Part shown: in pieces, positions 1 to 8,363 of the stretch
Numbering within the stretch: position 1 is the first letter of the stretch
Layout of the letters: each line of letters opens with the position of its first letter
From: Actinomycetota bacterium
GTDB taxonomy: Bacteria > Actinomycetota > Thermoleophilia > Solirubrobacterales > Solirubrobacteraceae
Length of the DNA stretch: 64,000 bases
Assembly: GCA_005884115.1 (NCBI GenBank)
Contig: VAXW01000006.1
Coordinates: 116,721-180,720, forward strand
Reading direction: 5' to 3'
The notes under the pieces: model-generated
Seen by the model: only the letters and a program-made list of their open reading frames with translations
What the model was told of the DNA's origin: nothing
Database searches by the model: none
Made by a program: the position numbers and the translations under genes

Positions 1-475
1 GCGCGAGTTGCTCGCCGCGGATCGTCTCCGCGCGCGGGAGCACGAGCACCTCGGTCGCGGGCGAGCACACGGTGCGCTCGCACATGCCGAAGGGATCGCG
101 AAAGCGCACCGACGAGGGCTCGATTCGATGCCGCCCGCGGCGTTGCGGGCGCACCACGAACACGTCCGGCCCCGCGGCATGGCGCAGAAGCTTCGGGGGT
201 GCCCCGGGGTAGCTCGAGACCTCGCCCGCTCCGAGCGGCAGCGTGCGTCCGCTGACGTGGAGCGTCAAGCGCAGCGGCGCTCCCTCTTCGACTGTCGCGC
301 GATCTGGGTCGCGCGCGAGCTGCACCCTCCACGCGCCAAGACGCACGCACGCGGCGGCGGCGCCGGCGAGCAGTGCCAACGCGATCCCGGGCACGTACAG
401 TGCTCCCAGGCCGAACGCCCCTGCGAGCAGACACAATGACGTGCCCAGGGCAGCCGTAGCGAGCGTGCGATTCAT
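1..475 (-). CDS. DUF58-family membrane protein, N-terminal part
   Basis: The gene is cut by the window edge, so only the first 158 residues are visible. They begin MNRTLATAALG, carry two hydrophobic segments (about residues 5-45), and run into a beta-rich region with RRGRHRIEP and the VRFRDPFG signature. In DUF58 proteins that signature precedes the von Willebrand-like part. DUF58 proteins are usual partners of MoxR ATPases and are thought to help assemble or activate protein complexes at the membrane. The ATG overlaps the MoxR stop codon as ATGA, so the pair is translationally coupled. The C-terminal half and any MIDAS-like motif lie outside the window. Confidence 0.75.
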   Translation of the reverse strand, partial: MNRTLATAALGTSLCLLAGAFGLGALYVPGIALALLAGAAAACVRLGAWRVQLARDPDRATVEEGAPLRLTLHVSGRTLPLGAGEVSSYPGAPPKLLRHAAGPDVFVVRPQRRGRHRIEPSSVRFRDPFGMCERTVCSPATEVLVLPRAETIRGEQLA

Positions 476-1422
476 AGCGCGCTGATGCCAGCCACGGCGT
501 CCGCCACCACGGCCGCGCGCTCACTGTCCGCCACCGCGGGTGCCAGCAGCAGGCGATGCTCCAGCACGGAGCCGGCGAGCGCCTGGACATCGTCGGGCAG
601 CACGTGATCGCGGCCCGCGAGCGCCGCGTGCGTCATCGCCGCGCGAAGCAGCATCAGCCCAGCCCGCGGGCTCCCGCCGAGCCGCGTGCGGACATCGCGA
701 CGCGTCTGCTCGAGCAGGGCCACCACATAGCGGCGAAGCGCTTCGCTCGCATGCACCTCAGAGGCCACGCCCTGCGCCGTCAGCACCTCCGCCGTGCTCG
801 CGACCGGCACGAGCTCGCCCACGCGGTCGCATGCCGCCTGCGCCGCGAGCATCGCGGCCTCCTCCCGCGCAGGTGGGTAGCCGAGCCTGATGCGCACCAT
901 GAAGCGATCGAGCTGCGCGCGCGGAAGCGGGTAGGTGCCCTCGAACTCGATCGGGTTCTGCGTGGCGAGCACGATGAAGGGCCTGGCCAGCTCGTGGCTC
1001 GCCCCGTCGACGGTCACGCTGCGCTCCTGCATGCACTCCAGCAGCCCCGACTGCGTCTTGGGCGACGCCCGGTTGATCTCGTCGACGAGCACCAGGTTGG
1101 CGAAGATCGGTCCCGGCCTGAACTCGAAGCTGCCGTCGCGCTGGTTGAGCACGTTGGTCCCGATCAGGTCCGAGGGCAACATGTCGGATGTGGACTGAAT
1201 GCGAGCGAACTCCGCCTCGATGCTCGCCGCCAGAGCTCGTGCGAGCGCGGTCTTGCCGACGCCGGGATAGTCCTCGATGAGAACGTGCCCGCCCGCGAGC
1301 AGCGCGACGAGCAGATCGCGCAGCGCAACCGCCGGAACGGTCACCGCGCGCGCGATGTTCGCGCTGACACGCGATCCTAGATCCGCGACATCCGTCGGGC
1401 CGAGCTGGCCAACCGAACCCAT
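472..1422 (-). CDS. MoxR-family AAA+ ATPase
   Basis: A 316-residue AAA+ ATPase of the MoxR type, a chaperone-like family that works with DUF58/VWA proteins. The Walker A motif is in DYPGVGKTALA (about residue 55), Walker B and the catalytic Glu are in LVLVDEINRAS, and the sensor-1 region is ATQNPIEFEGTYPLP, which is diagnostic for MoxR. The length matches the family. It is the first gene of a two-gene unit, with the DUF58 gene starting inside its stop codon. The 113-base gap to the divergent corA gene must hold the promoters of both directions. The family call is secure; the specific client is unknown. Confidence 0.93.
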   Translation of the reverse strand: MGSVGQLGPTDVADLGSRVSANIARAVTVPAVALRDLLVALLAGGHVLIEDYPGVGKTALARALAASIEAEFARIQSTSDMLPSDLIGTNVLNQRDGSFEFRPGPIFANLVLVDEINRASPKTQSGLLECMQERSVTVDGASHELARPFIVLATQNPIEFEGTYPLPRAQLDRFMVRIRLGYPPAREEAAMLAAQAACDRVGELVPVASTAEVLTAQGVASEVHASEALRRYVVALLEQTRRDVRTRLGGSPRAGLMLLRAAMTHAALAGRDHVLPDDVQALAGSVLEHRLLLAPAVADSERAAVVADAVAGISAL

Positions 1423-1535
1423 CGCTCCTCCGATCTTACGCAGCCGCGCGAGGCGCGCGCGACGGTGCGCTGCCTGATCGGCCGCGATCGTGGAAGATGA
1501 TCGAGTTCGAGCTTAGGTGGTGGTGAGAAGCAGCG

Positions 1536-2537
1536 ATGCCCAGGCACAAGGGCGACGTTCTGGATAGCGAGGACCCTGCGCGGGGGATCGAGCTGCGGGT
1601 GCCGTGCCTGACCGCGCTCGACGAGGACCGGATCCGCCGCCAGCTGGCTGAGGACAAGTTCTTCTGGCTCGACCTCGTAGGGCCCACCGAGGAGGAAATC
1701 GAGCACATGGGCGAGCTGTTCGGACTCCATGCGCTCGCGATCGAGGACACCATCCACTTCGGTCAGCGCCCAAAGCTCGACTTCGGCGACCACGTCTTCC
1801 TCGTCTACTACGCGGCCGGAGAGCAGGGGCCATCGGGGAGCGGGTCGCTGCGCGAGGTCCACCTGTTCCTCTCCGGCAAGTACCTGGTCACGGTCCACCA
1901 CGATCCGCTCCCGGCGCTCCGTGAACAGGGCAAGCACATCGAGGGTCGCGTGCTGCACAGCGAGCAGTTCGTCGTCTACCGCGTGCTGGATGCGCTCACG
2001 GACACCTTCTTCCCGACACTCTCTGCGATCGACGATGAGATCGACGAGCTCGAGGACGCGATCATCGCCAAGCCCACCGATGCGCAGCTGCAGCGCATCT
2101 TCTCGCTCAAGCGCGACCTCGTCGCCATGCGCAAGGTGGTCACGCCCCAGCGTGACCTGCTCGTGCGCGGGATCGACACGATCGCGCGGATACCCGGGTT
2201 CGAGCTCGACGAGCGCGACTACTTTCGCGACGTCTACGACCACGTGATCCGCATCTCGGATCTCATCGACTCCTACCGGGACCTGCTCGCGGGAGCCATG
2301 GACGCGTACCTCTCGACGGTCGCCAACAGGCAGAACGAAGTCATGAAGCAGCTCACGATCATCGCCACGGTGTTTTTGCCGCTCTCCTTCTTGACGGGGT
2401 TCTTCGGGATGAACTTTGCCTTCATGGTCAACCACGTCCAGAACACGCTGCTCGGCTTCCTGCTGCTCGGGGTCGGCTCCTGCCTCGCCTCGATCGCGGC
2501 CATGTGGGCGTACTTCCGGCGCAAGCGATGGATGTAG
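1536..2537 (+). CDS. corA: CorA-family divalent cation transporter
   Basis: A 333-residue CorA-type channel for Mg2+ or Co2+. It has a long alpha/beta cytoplasmic N-terminal domain and two C-terminal membrane helices. The first helix ends in the diagnostic GMN motif (FFGMNFAFM), and the protein ends in a basic tail (FRRKRWM), as expected for the inner-face C terminus. The length and the position of GMN fit the family. A purine-rich GAGAAG lies upstream of the ATG. It is divergent from moxR and is followed by a GNAT gene whose candidate starts overlap its 3' end. The ion preference (Mg2+, Co2+, or Zn2+ efflux as in ZntB) cannot be read from the sequence. Confidence 0.92.
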   Translation: MPRHKGDVLDSEDPARGIELRVPCLTALDEDRIRRQLAEDKFFWLDLVGPTEEEIEHMGELFGLHALAIEDTIHFGQRPKLDFGDHVFLVYYAAGEQGPSGSGSLREVHLFLSGKYLVTVHHDPLPALREQGKHIEGRVLHSEQFVVYRVLDALTDTFFPTLSAIDDEIDELEDAIIAKPTDAQLQRIFSLKRDLVAMRKVVTPQRDLLVRGIDTIARIPGFELDERDYFRDVYDHVIRISDLIDSYRDLLAGAMDAYLSTVANRQNEVMKQLTIIATVFLPLSFLTGFFGMNFAFMVNHVQNTLLGFLLLGVGSCLASIAAMWAYFRRKRWM

Positions 2538-3238
2538 TGCAGCGGGGGCGCGCGAAGCGCATGCGCTCAGCAGACTCTGGGGCGCCGCCAGCAGCGGCCA
2601 CGAGCGCAGCGCACCCGATCAGCCAGGTTGACCTGCGCAGCGAGCTCCAGCTGCGCGAGGGGTCGCGGGTTGAGATACGGCCGCTGCAAGCAGACGACAA
2701 GGCGGGGCTGGCCGCGGGCTTTGCACGGCTGTCCGAGCTCTCGCGCTACCGCCGCTTCCTGAGCCCCACCACGCGCCTGACGAACAGCCAGCTCGCGTAC
2801 CTCACTGAGCTCGACCACCACGACCACGAGGCGCTCGTGGCGATCGAGCCGGCAAGCCGCCACGGACTCGGCGTGGCCCGCTACGTTCGCTCCAGCGACG
2901 ATCCGCGAGAGGCGGAGTTCGCGGTCGCAGTCGCCGACGACTGGCAGCGACGCGGGCTGGGCACGGCTCTTCTGGGCGCGCTCGCCGCCCGAGCTCGCGA
3001 AGAGGGCATCACGCGTTTCACCGGCCTAGTTCAGGCCGAGAACCGCTCGATGCAGGCCCTGCTGCAGACGCTCGGCCCGGTCGAACAGCGGCCCGGTGGG
3101 GGCGGCACGATAGAGGTGTCCCTCGAGGTCCCCGAGGAGTCAGGCACCGGCGAGCACCTGCGCAGGCTCGCCGGCTGGATGCGCGCGGCGGCCACCGGTC
3201 AGCTGAACTCGCGGCTCGGAAGACGAGGTGGCTCGTGA
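2528..3238 (+). CDS. GNAT-family N-acetyltransferase
   Basis: An acetyl-CoA-dependent N-acetyltransferase fold of about 236 residues. The core begins at VEIRPLQADD, and the acetyl-CoA pyrophosphate loop is WQRRGLGTALLGALAARA (the Q/RxxGxG/A motif). It is followed by the usual EENRSMQ-like segment (AENRSMQALLQTLG). This style resembles the GNAT domain found alone or in Pat-like protein acetyltransferases. The start is uncertain: the ATG at 2528 overlaps the corA stop, and ATG codons also exist at 2504 and 2561. The N-terminal 30-40 residues look unconserved. The substrate is unknown. Confidence 0.82.
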   Translation: MDVVQRGRAKRMRSADSGAPPAAATSAAHPISQVDLRSELQLREGSRVEIRPLQADDKAGLAAGFARLSELSRYRRFLSPTTRLTNSQLAYLTELDHHDHEALVAIEPASRHGLGVARYVRSSDDPREAEFAVAVADDWQRRGLGTALLGALAARAREEGITRFTGLVQAENRSMQALLQTLGPVEQRPGGGGTIEVSLEVPEESGTGEHLRRLAGWMRAAATGQLNSRLGRRGGS

Positions 3239-3257
3239 TCCTCTACGGTCTGCAGTC

Positions 3258-3848
3258 GTGAACCCCTACCCGCTCCTCTACCGGCTGGGAATCACGCCGT
3301 GGGAGCGCGAGCAGCCGCCCACGCCCGTGGTCGAGCTCGGCGAGCGGTATCCCTCGCCGGGACGGGCGCTCGACATCGGCTGTGGCACGGGTCGCGACGC
3401 CGTCTACCTGGCCGAGCGGGGATGGACCGTGACCGGCGTCGACAGCGTCGCGCAGGCGCTCGACCGGGCGCGCGAGCGGGCCGCGCATGCTGGCGTGGAG
3501 GTGCGCTGGGTGAACGGCGACGTCACCCGTCTGCAGACACTGGAGATCGGGGGTGACTACGAGCTCCTGATCGATCGCGGCTGCTTCCACGGGCTCGGCG
3601 ATGACGAGCGCGAGCGGTGCGTACGAGGCGTCACCGAGGTGGCCGCGCCGGGCGCTCGCCTCGCGCTCTTCGCCTTCCAGCCGCGCAGGCTAGGCCTCGG
3701 CCCGCGCGGCGTCACCAGCGAGGAGATCACACGCCGCTTCGGCGCCGAGTGGGACCTCGCCTCGCGCACGCTCGACGTCGAGAGTCGCCCGCCGCGTTGG
3801 GTCGGCGACGCCAAACCGATGTGGTACGAGCTGCAGAGGCGCGGCTGA
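3258..3848 (+). CDS. Class I SAM-dependent methyltransferase
   Basis: A 196-residue small-molecule-type methyltransferase. Motif I is ALDIGCGTGRDAVYLAERG, followed by the acidic residue of motif II in VTGVDSV. A later VNGDVT segment marks the adenine contact, and DRGCFHGL matches the thiopurine methyltransferase/TehB-like subgroup. I chose the GTG at 3258 because the protein then starts at the conserved NPYPLLYRLGI. A GTG at 3228 would add ten residues and overlap the preceding GNAT gene by 11 bases. The substrate cannot be assigned. Confidence 0.85.
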   Translation: MNPYPLLYRLGITPWEREQPPTPVVELGERYPSPGRALDIGCGTGRDAVYLAERGWTVTGVDSVAQALDRARERAAHAGVEVRWVNGDVTRLQTLEIGGDYELLIDRGCFHGLGDDERERCVRGVTEVAAPGARLALFAFQPRRLGLGPRGVTSEEITRRFGAEWDLASRTLDVESRPPRWVGDAKPMWYELQRRG

Positions 3849-3868
3849 GCACAGGTCGCGTCGAACCC

Positions 3869-4840
3869 GTGAGGCGCCGCCGGTCAGCGCCCCCCGGCGT
3901 CCGCGATGGCCTGGCGGCTTCGAGGCAGCCCCTCGCGCGCCAGGGCACGTACTCGATCGTCGCCTGCGATCGGCCCTCAGGCGAGCTAGGCGTGGCCGTG
4001 CAGTCGCACTGGTTCTCCGTCGGCAGCGTGGTGGGCTGGGCGCGCCCTGGAGTCGGCGCGGTTGCGACGCAGGCGATCGCGCAGGTCGCACACGGCCCCA
4101 ACGCGTTGCTGCACATGGCCGAGGGGCTCGATCCCCTGGGCGCCGTCGAGGCGGTCCTGCGCGAGGACGAGTCCGCCGACCACCGTCAGCTGGGCGTTGT
4201 CGACGCAGCGGGCCGAGTCGCGGCGCACACCGGGAAGTCCTGCATCGCACACGCCGGAGCGCAGACCGGCGAGGGCTTCAGCTGCCAGGCCAACATGATG
4301 GCGCGCGAGGGGGTGCCCGGCGCCATGGCCGATGCCTACACCTCGCACGACGGGGACCTCGCCGAGCGCCTGCTCGCCGCGCTCGATGCGGCCGAGTCCG
4401 CGGGCGGCGACGTGCGCGGACAGCAGTCCGCCGCGCTGCTCGTCGTGCCGGCGTCGGGCGAGGCGTGGCGCACTCGCTTCGACCTGCGCGTCGACGACGA
4501 CGAGGCGCCACTTTCGGAGCTGCGCCGGCTGCTGCGCCTCGCGCGCGCCTACGAGCTCGCCGATCGCGCCGAGGAGCTGCTTGCCGGACAGGACGCGCCG
4601 GCCGGCGCTGAGCTCTACCGCCAGATCTCCGAGCTCGCGCCCGACTCCGACGAGCTCACGTTCTGGGCCGGCATCGGCGTCGGCGCCCAAGACCTGGCTG
4701 TCGGGGCCGAGCTCATCCGGAGCGCGGCCTCGCGCAATCCCTCCTGGCTCGAGCTGCTCGAGCGCCTGCCGAGCGAGCTTGCGCCGGCAGCCGCATCGCT
4801 AAGGGCGGCGATCGCCGAAGGGACCGAGCGCGCCAGCTGA
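3869..4840 (+). CDS. DUF1028 (Ntn-hydrolase-like) protein with C-terminal helical repeat
   Basis: The protein matches DUF1028, a family of putative Ntn-type hydrolases. It has TYSIVACDRPSGELGVAVQSHWFSVG near the start, then ATQAIAQVAHGPN and CQANMMAREGVPGAMADAY. Classic members start almost directly at TYSIV. Here a GTG at 3869 adds about 26 unconserved residues, so the true start may be later. From about residue 205 the sequence becomes helical (LRLARAYELADRAEELLAGQ, then AELYRQISELAPDSDEL), resembling a TPR pair, as is known for longer DUF1028 proteins. The biochemical activity of the family is not settled. Confidence 0.85.
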   Translation: MRRRRSAPPGVRDGLAASRQPLARQGTYSIVACDRPSGELGVAVQSHWFSVGSVVGWARPGVGAVATQAIAQVAHGPNALLHMAEGLDPLGAVEAVLREDESADHRQLGVVDAAGRVAAHTGKSCIAHAGAQTGEGFSCQANMMAREGVPGAMADAYTSHDGDLAERLLAALDAAESAGGDVRGQQSAALLVVPASGEAWRTRFDLRVDDDEAPLSELRRLLRLARAYELADRAEELLAGQDAPAGAELYRQISELAPDSDELTFWAGIGVGAQDLAVGAELIRSAASRNPSWLELLERLPSELAPAAASLRAAIAEGTERAS

Positions 4841-4925
4841 GCTCGCACACGTGGGCGCCCGCGCGCGCGATTACCTGGCGCGCTCACCTGCCGCCGCACA
4901 GCCGGGCCGCGCCGGCCTCGTCGCG

Positions 4926-5522
4926 CTACGCGTGCGACGCCCCACCCACCCCCAGCTCGTCCGCGAGCGGCTCGAGCGCGGCGACAGTCGAGGTGATCAG
5001 CTCGTTCAACTCCACGCCGAGCTCCTCGGCGCCGCGCGCGATGTCATCGCGGTTTACGGCGGCAGCGAAGCTCGGCTGCTTGAGCTTCTTGCGCACCGAC
5101 TTGGCGGTGAGGCCGTGAATGCCGCTCGGGCGCACGTGAGCGCAGGCCAGGATGAACCCGCACAGCTCGTCGACCGCCGCGAGCGCACGCTCCATTTCGC
5201 TCGTGCGAGGGATGCCAAGGTAGTCGGCGTGCGACCCGATCGCACGGATCAGCTCGCTCGGGTAGCCGAGCCGCTCGAGCTCCGACATCGCCATGCGCGG
5301 GTGGCCGCTATCCGGATCTGGATAGCGCTCGTAGTCGAGGTCGTGCAGCAGTCCGCAGATTCCCCACAGCTGTTCATCGCCACCGCGTTCGCGCGCCTGT
5401 GCGCGCATCGCCGCCTCGACCGCGAGACAGTGGCGGCGCAGCGACTGTGAGGAGACCCACGACTCCAACGTGGAGAGCGCCTCCTCGCGCGAGAGCTGGT
5501 CTGGAGTCGGGCCGGCTGTCAT
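4926..5522 (-). CDS. HD-domain phosphohydrolase (HDIG type)
   Basis: A 198-residue single-domain HD protein. The metal ligands are visible as H in LRRHCLAVEAAM, HD in CGLLHDLDYERYPD, H in IGSHADYL, and the distal D in ALAAVDELCGF. The short GHPRMAMSELERLGYP segment between HD and the second His is typical of predicted HDIG hydrolases that act on nucleotides or phosphorylated small molecules. It ends opposite the DUF1028 gene and its start lies 22 bases from the divergent esterase start, so the two promoters must overlap. The substrate is unknown. Confidence 0.87.
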   Translation of the reverse strand: MTAGPTPDQLSREEALSTLESWVSSQSLRRHCLAVEAAMRAQARERGGDEQLWGICGLLHDLDYERYPDPDSGHPRMAMSELERLGYPSELIRAIGSHADYLGIPRTSEMERALAAVDELCGFILACAHVRPSGIHGLTAKSVRKKLKQPSFAAAVNRDDIARGAEELGVELNELITSTVAALEPLADELGVGGASHA

Positions 5523-5544
5523 CGCTGTGCGGAACGATAGTCGC

Positions 5545-6234
5545 GTGGCGAAGCTCGTAGTCCGTGAGCGCCCGGCCGCTGGCGAGCCGGCCGGGCTTCT
5601 GATCCTGCACCACGGGCGCGGCGCCGACGAGCTCGACCTGCTCGGCCTCGCCGACGCGCTCGACCCAGCGCGTCGGCTGCATGTCGCCGCACCGCGCGGG
5701 CCACTGCGCCTTCCCGGCTCGCCGGGCTACCACTGGTATCGGGTGCCGCGCGTCGGATACCCCGACGCGGCGAGCTTCCACGCCGCATACGACGACCTCG
5801 CCGCCGTCCACGACTCTCTGTGGGAACACACGACGATCGAACCCTCGCGCACCGTGCTCGGCGGCTTCTCGATGGGCTCGGTGATGAGCTACGCGCTCGG
5901 GCTCGCGCCGCTGCGCCCTGCGCCTGCCGGAATCCTTGCCTTCTCGGGATTCATCCCCGTCGTAGAGGGCTGGCGGCCATCGCCAGCCGACCGGCCGGGG
6001 CTGCGGGCCTTCATCGCGCATGGGCGCCGCGATCCCGTCATCGAGGTGGGATTTGCGCGCCGCGCGCGTGACGAGCTGCAGGCCGCCGGCCTGGACGTCT
6101 CCTACCACGAGTCAGACGCGGCGCATCACATCGATCCAGCGCAAGTGCCGCTCGCGGGCGCCTGGCTTCAGTCGACGCTGGGCCCGGGCGAGATGCCTGA
6201 CGGCGGACGCGCTCAGGCTTCCGAGAGGCGCTGA
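5545..6234 (+). CDS. Alpha/beta hydrolase (phospholipase/carboxylesterase type)
   Basis: An esterase-like alpha/beta hydrolase of about 229 residues. The oxyanion region is LILHHGRGADELDL, the nucleophile elbow is GGFSMGSVMS (GxSxG), the acid is Asp in HGRRDPVI, and the catalytic His is in AAHHIDP. This order matches the phospholipase/carboxylesterase group. I chose GTG 5545 (VAKLVVRER); GTG 5527 would add six residues. Both lie next to the divergent HD gene start. No signal peptide is seen, so it should be cytoplasmic. Confidence 0.87.
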   Translation: MAKLVVRERPAAGEPAGLLILHHGRGADELDLLGLADALDPARRLHVAAPRGPLRLPGSPGYHWYRVPRVGYPDAASFHAAYDDLAAVHDSLWEHTTIEPSRTVLGGFSMGSVMSYALGLAPLRPAPAGILAFSGFIPVVEGWRPSPADRPGLRAFIAHGRRDPVIEVGFARRARDELQAAGLDVSYHESDAAHHIDPAQVPLAGAWLQSTLGPGEMPDGGRAQASERR

Positions 6235-6289
6235 TGCACGAGCCGGACCGCCATCGAGCCCTCGCCCACGTCAACGCCCACGAGCTCGC

Positions 6290-6565
6290 TCAAGCCGAAG
6301 CCTGGAGCTCGAATGCCACGTTGTCCACGTAGCAGTAAGACCAGTGCTCACCCGGCTCGACCGAGCTCACGATCGGATGCGCGCTCTCGCGGGCGTGGCG
6401 AGATGCGTGCCTGTTGGGGGATGAGTCGCAGCAGGCGACGTGGCCGCAGCTGCGGCAGACTCGCAGGTGCACCCACGAGCCGCCGATTGCAAGGCAGTCC
6501 GCGCAGCCCTCGACGGCGTCCGGCCGCGCGACGAGCACCGACTCCAGATGCGAACAGGTGACCAT
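6290..6565 (-). CDS. UBP-type zinc-finger protein
   Basis: A 91-residue protein that is essentially one ZnF-UBP domain. Cys and His ligands run as C and H in TCSHL, CADC, CRSCGHVACCD, then HASRH and H in SAHPI. In eukaryotes this domain binds ubiquitin C-termini. Free-standing bacterial copies are common in actinobacteria and have no established role. A strong ribosome site (AAAGGAGAG) sits seven bases before the ATG. The approximately 217 bases upstream up to 6782 hold no convincing gene. Confidence 0.88.
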   Translation of the reverse strand: MVTCSHLESVLVARPDAVEGCADCLAIGGSWVHLRVCRSCGHVACCDSSPNRHASRHARESAHPIVSSVEPGEHWSYCYVDNVAFELQASA

Positions 6566-6782
6566 TGGCTCTCCTTTCAGGCGTTTGATGCGCCGCTCGA
6601 GCGGTCGCCTGCGCGGCGGACCGGGCTCCGCTTGCCGCGCATGCAGTTCAGAGTAGTGGGGAGGCGAACCGGCGGCCCGCTCGCGAGCGCCCCTGCCGGC
6701 CGCGCCGGTGGGCGGGCCCGTCCTCTGACTCCGGCTCTGATGGATCTCCCGAGGGTGCCCGGAGAACCCGAGCTAGGTCGGC

Positions 6783-7196
6783 CTAGTCTCCCCAGTCCTC
6801 GCGGTCGAGAGCGCGATGCCGGTCGATCTCAAACCACATGCACGCCGGGTACTGGGCAGTTTCGATCGACCAGCGGTCGGCGACCTGACGCAGCAGCATG
6901 AGGTCATAGCTGGGCCCGCTACGTTGCATCGGCAGCGAGAGGATGCCGGGCGTGCGCAGCTCCACCCGCACCAGCTCGGGCGCCATCCAGATGCACAGCT
7001 CTATGCCGTCGCCTGAGCCCGGCCGGGACTGCTGCACGGCGCGTGTGACGAGCTCGCTCGTAAGCAGCACCAGAGCGTCGCGCAGGTCGGGCGCCGGGTG
7101 GTCGACCTGGGCGACGAGGTGGCGCGCCGCGCGCGGCGCGTCGGCATCTAGCTCGAGCGTCGTCGCGAGATCAGGAGCGGCGGTGAGGAGCGACAT
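6783..7196 (-). CDS. Degenerate RsbW-like (GHKL) ATPase / anti-sigma-type protein
   Basis: A 137-residue single-domain protein resembling the HATPase_c_2 group of anti-sigma regulatory kinases. The helix LVLLTSELVTRAVQQS aligns with the N-box of such proteins (SELVTNAV-H), but the Mg2+-coordinating Asn is Arg here. The later G-box region (SLPMQRSGPSYDLMLLRQVADRW) keeps the GL-LL spacing without the usual DxGxG. ATP binding is therefore doubtful and the protein may act only as a partner-binding module. It is divergent from the lipoprotein pair, with an inverted repeat between them. Confidence 0.65.
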   Translation of the reverse strand: MSLLTAAPDLATTLELDADAPRAARHLVAQVDHPAPDLRDALVLLTSELVTRAVQQSRPGSGDGIELCIWMAPELVRVELRTPGILSLPMQRSGPSYDLMLLRQVADRWSIETAQYPACMWFEIDRHRALDREDWGD

Positions 7197-7267
7197 CTTG
7201 ATTGAGGGTTCCCCGTCGCGCCGGCGGCAAACGCGCGGGCGGACAAGAATTGCTCCGCAAATTCTAG

Positions 7268-7300
7268 GTTGCTCAGGAGGCGTGTCGGCGCTTGAGCAAC
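7268..7300. promoter_or_regulatory. Inverted repeat in the divergent promoter region
   Basis: Eight-base perfect arms GTTGCTCA (7268-7275) and TGAGCAAC (7293-7300) are separated by 17 bases, just upstream of the first lipoprotein gene. The position suggests an operator or a 5' leader hairpin. No T-run follows, so it is not a typical terminator. Confidence 0.4.
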
Positions 7301-7326
7301 GAATGATCGACTGCTAGCTTGAACTC

Positions 7327-7815
7327 ATGCCGGCGAGAGGCGCGCGTGGCCTGCCGAGGGCGACGGCGTGCATCGTTGCCGCCGCCGGCGTCGGGCTGCT
7401 CGCGGGTTGCGGTGGCACCAGCGGCACCTCCAGCAGCAGCCCAGCACGCGCCGCTGAAACGATCGAACGCAACGAACGCAACGAAGAAGCCGCTGCGCTG
7501 CAGAAGGAAGAAGCAGCTGAAACGGCCAAGAACCGCGAACTGCTCTCACAGATAGAAGCGAAGACGAGCGAAGAAGCGGCCGAAGCCAAGGCAAAGGCGA
7601 CCGAACACGCAGCCGCTGTGAAAGCAAAGAAGCGAGAAGCGGAAGCGAAGAAGAAGCAGCGCGCCCTCGAAGAACAGCTCAAGAAGGAACAGCAGGCGCA
7701 CAAACAGGCGGCGCGTAAGCCACAGGAAGAATCCGCGCGCCAGAGGGAGGCCGCCTCCAACCGCCGGCAGCCCACCAAGACCGCGGCCACGCCTACGACC
7801 GTGACGATTCCGTAG
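7327..7815 (+). CDS. Glu/Lys/Ala-rich coiled-coil lipoprotein
   Basis: A predicted lipoprotein of 162 residues with an Arg-containing n-region, a hydrophobic core and a lipobox ending LLAGC (Cys at about residue 28). The mature part is almost entirely charged Glu/Lys/Ala helix (ETIERNERNEE, KKREAEAKKKQRALEE), so a long single helix or coiled coil is expected outside the membrane. It is not recognisable as a known family. By hand count 21 of its 22 Glu codons are GAA, unlike its neighbours, which use mostly GAG. The next gene is a similar lipoprotein 23 bases downstream, so the two probably form one transcript. Confidence 0.75.
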   Translation: MPARGARGLPRATACIVAAAGVGLLAGCGGTSGTSSSSPARAAETIERNERNEEAAALQKEEAAETAKNRELLSQIEAKTSEEAAEAKAKATEHAAAVKAKKREAEAKKKQRALEEQLKKEQQAHKQAARKPQEESARQREAASNRRQPTKTAATPTTVTIP

Positions 7816-7838
7816 GGCTCAGCACACTCGCTCAGGCG

Positions 7839-8363
7839 ATGAGGAACTCCAAGACCGACAGCCACCCCCAAGGATCCTCCAGGCTGCTGCGGCTTTCGCT
7901 GTGCGCGCTGCTCGCGCTCGGCGCCACGGGCCCGCTGCTCGGCTGTGGTGGCGGTGGGGGGAAGGAAGGCGTCGAAGCGGGCGCGGGGTCGGAAACGCAG
8001 CTCGGTGCGCAGACCACCGAATCCGGCGAAGCGTCCGAAAGAGCGCGCGAAGCGGCGGCCAAGAAGCGCGAAGAACTTGAACTTGGTGAACTGAAGCGCC
8101 AGAAGGAAGCGGCTGAACGCAGCAGCCAGACGCAGGCCGGCGCGAATGCGACCAAGAAGAAGCACCGCGCCAAGCGACGGCGGTCACCGCAACACCACGC
8201 GAAGGGCAAGCGCGTCAAGCAGCGCCCATCGCAAGGGGAAAGTAGCTCTGAAGCTGCCGCCCGCAAGCAGTTCGCCAAAGAAGAAGCCGCCGAACAGGCG
8301 GCGTTCAAGGCGCGCGAACGCGCTGAATCGGCGAAAAAAGAAGCGGCAGAAGAAGAACGCTAG
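7839..8363 (+). CDS. Second Glu/Lys/Ala-rich lipoprotein of the tandem pair
   Basis: A 174-residue protein with a signal sequence and a lipobox ending PLLGC, then a Gly stretch and a long charged helix region (EASERAREAAAKKREEL, KEAAEEER at the end). A basic patch KKKHRAKRRRSP lies in the middle. It resembles its upstream neighbour in plan rather than clearly in sequence, suggesting an old duplication or parallel function. All 24 Glu codons are GAA by hand count. Its stop overlaps the convergent gene by four bases. Function unknown; a cell-wall-spanning tether is only a guess. Confidence 0.75.
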   Translation: MRNSKTDSHPQGSSRLLRLSLCALLALGATGPLLGCGGGGGKEGVEAGAGSETQLGAQTTESGEASERAREAAAKKREELELGELKRQKEAAERSSQTQAGANATKKKHRAKRRRSPQHHAKGKRVKQRPSQGESSSEAAARKQFAKEEAAEQAAFKARERAESAKKEAAEEER

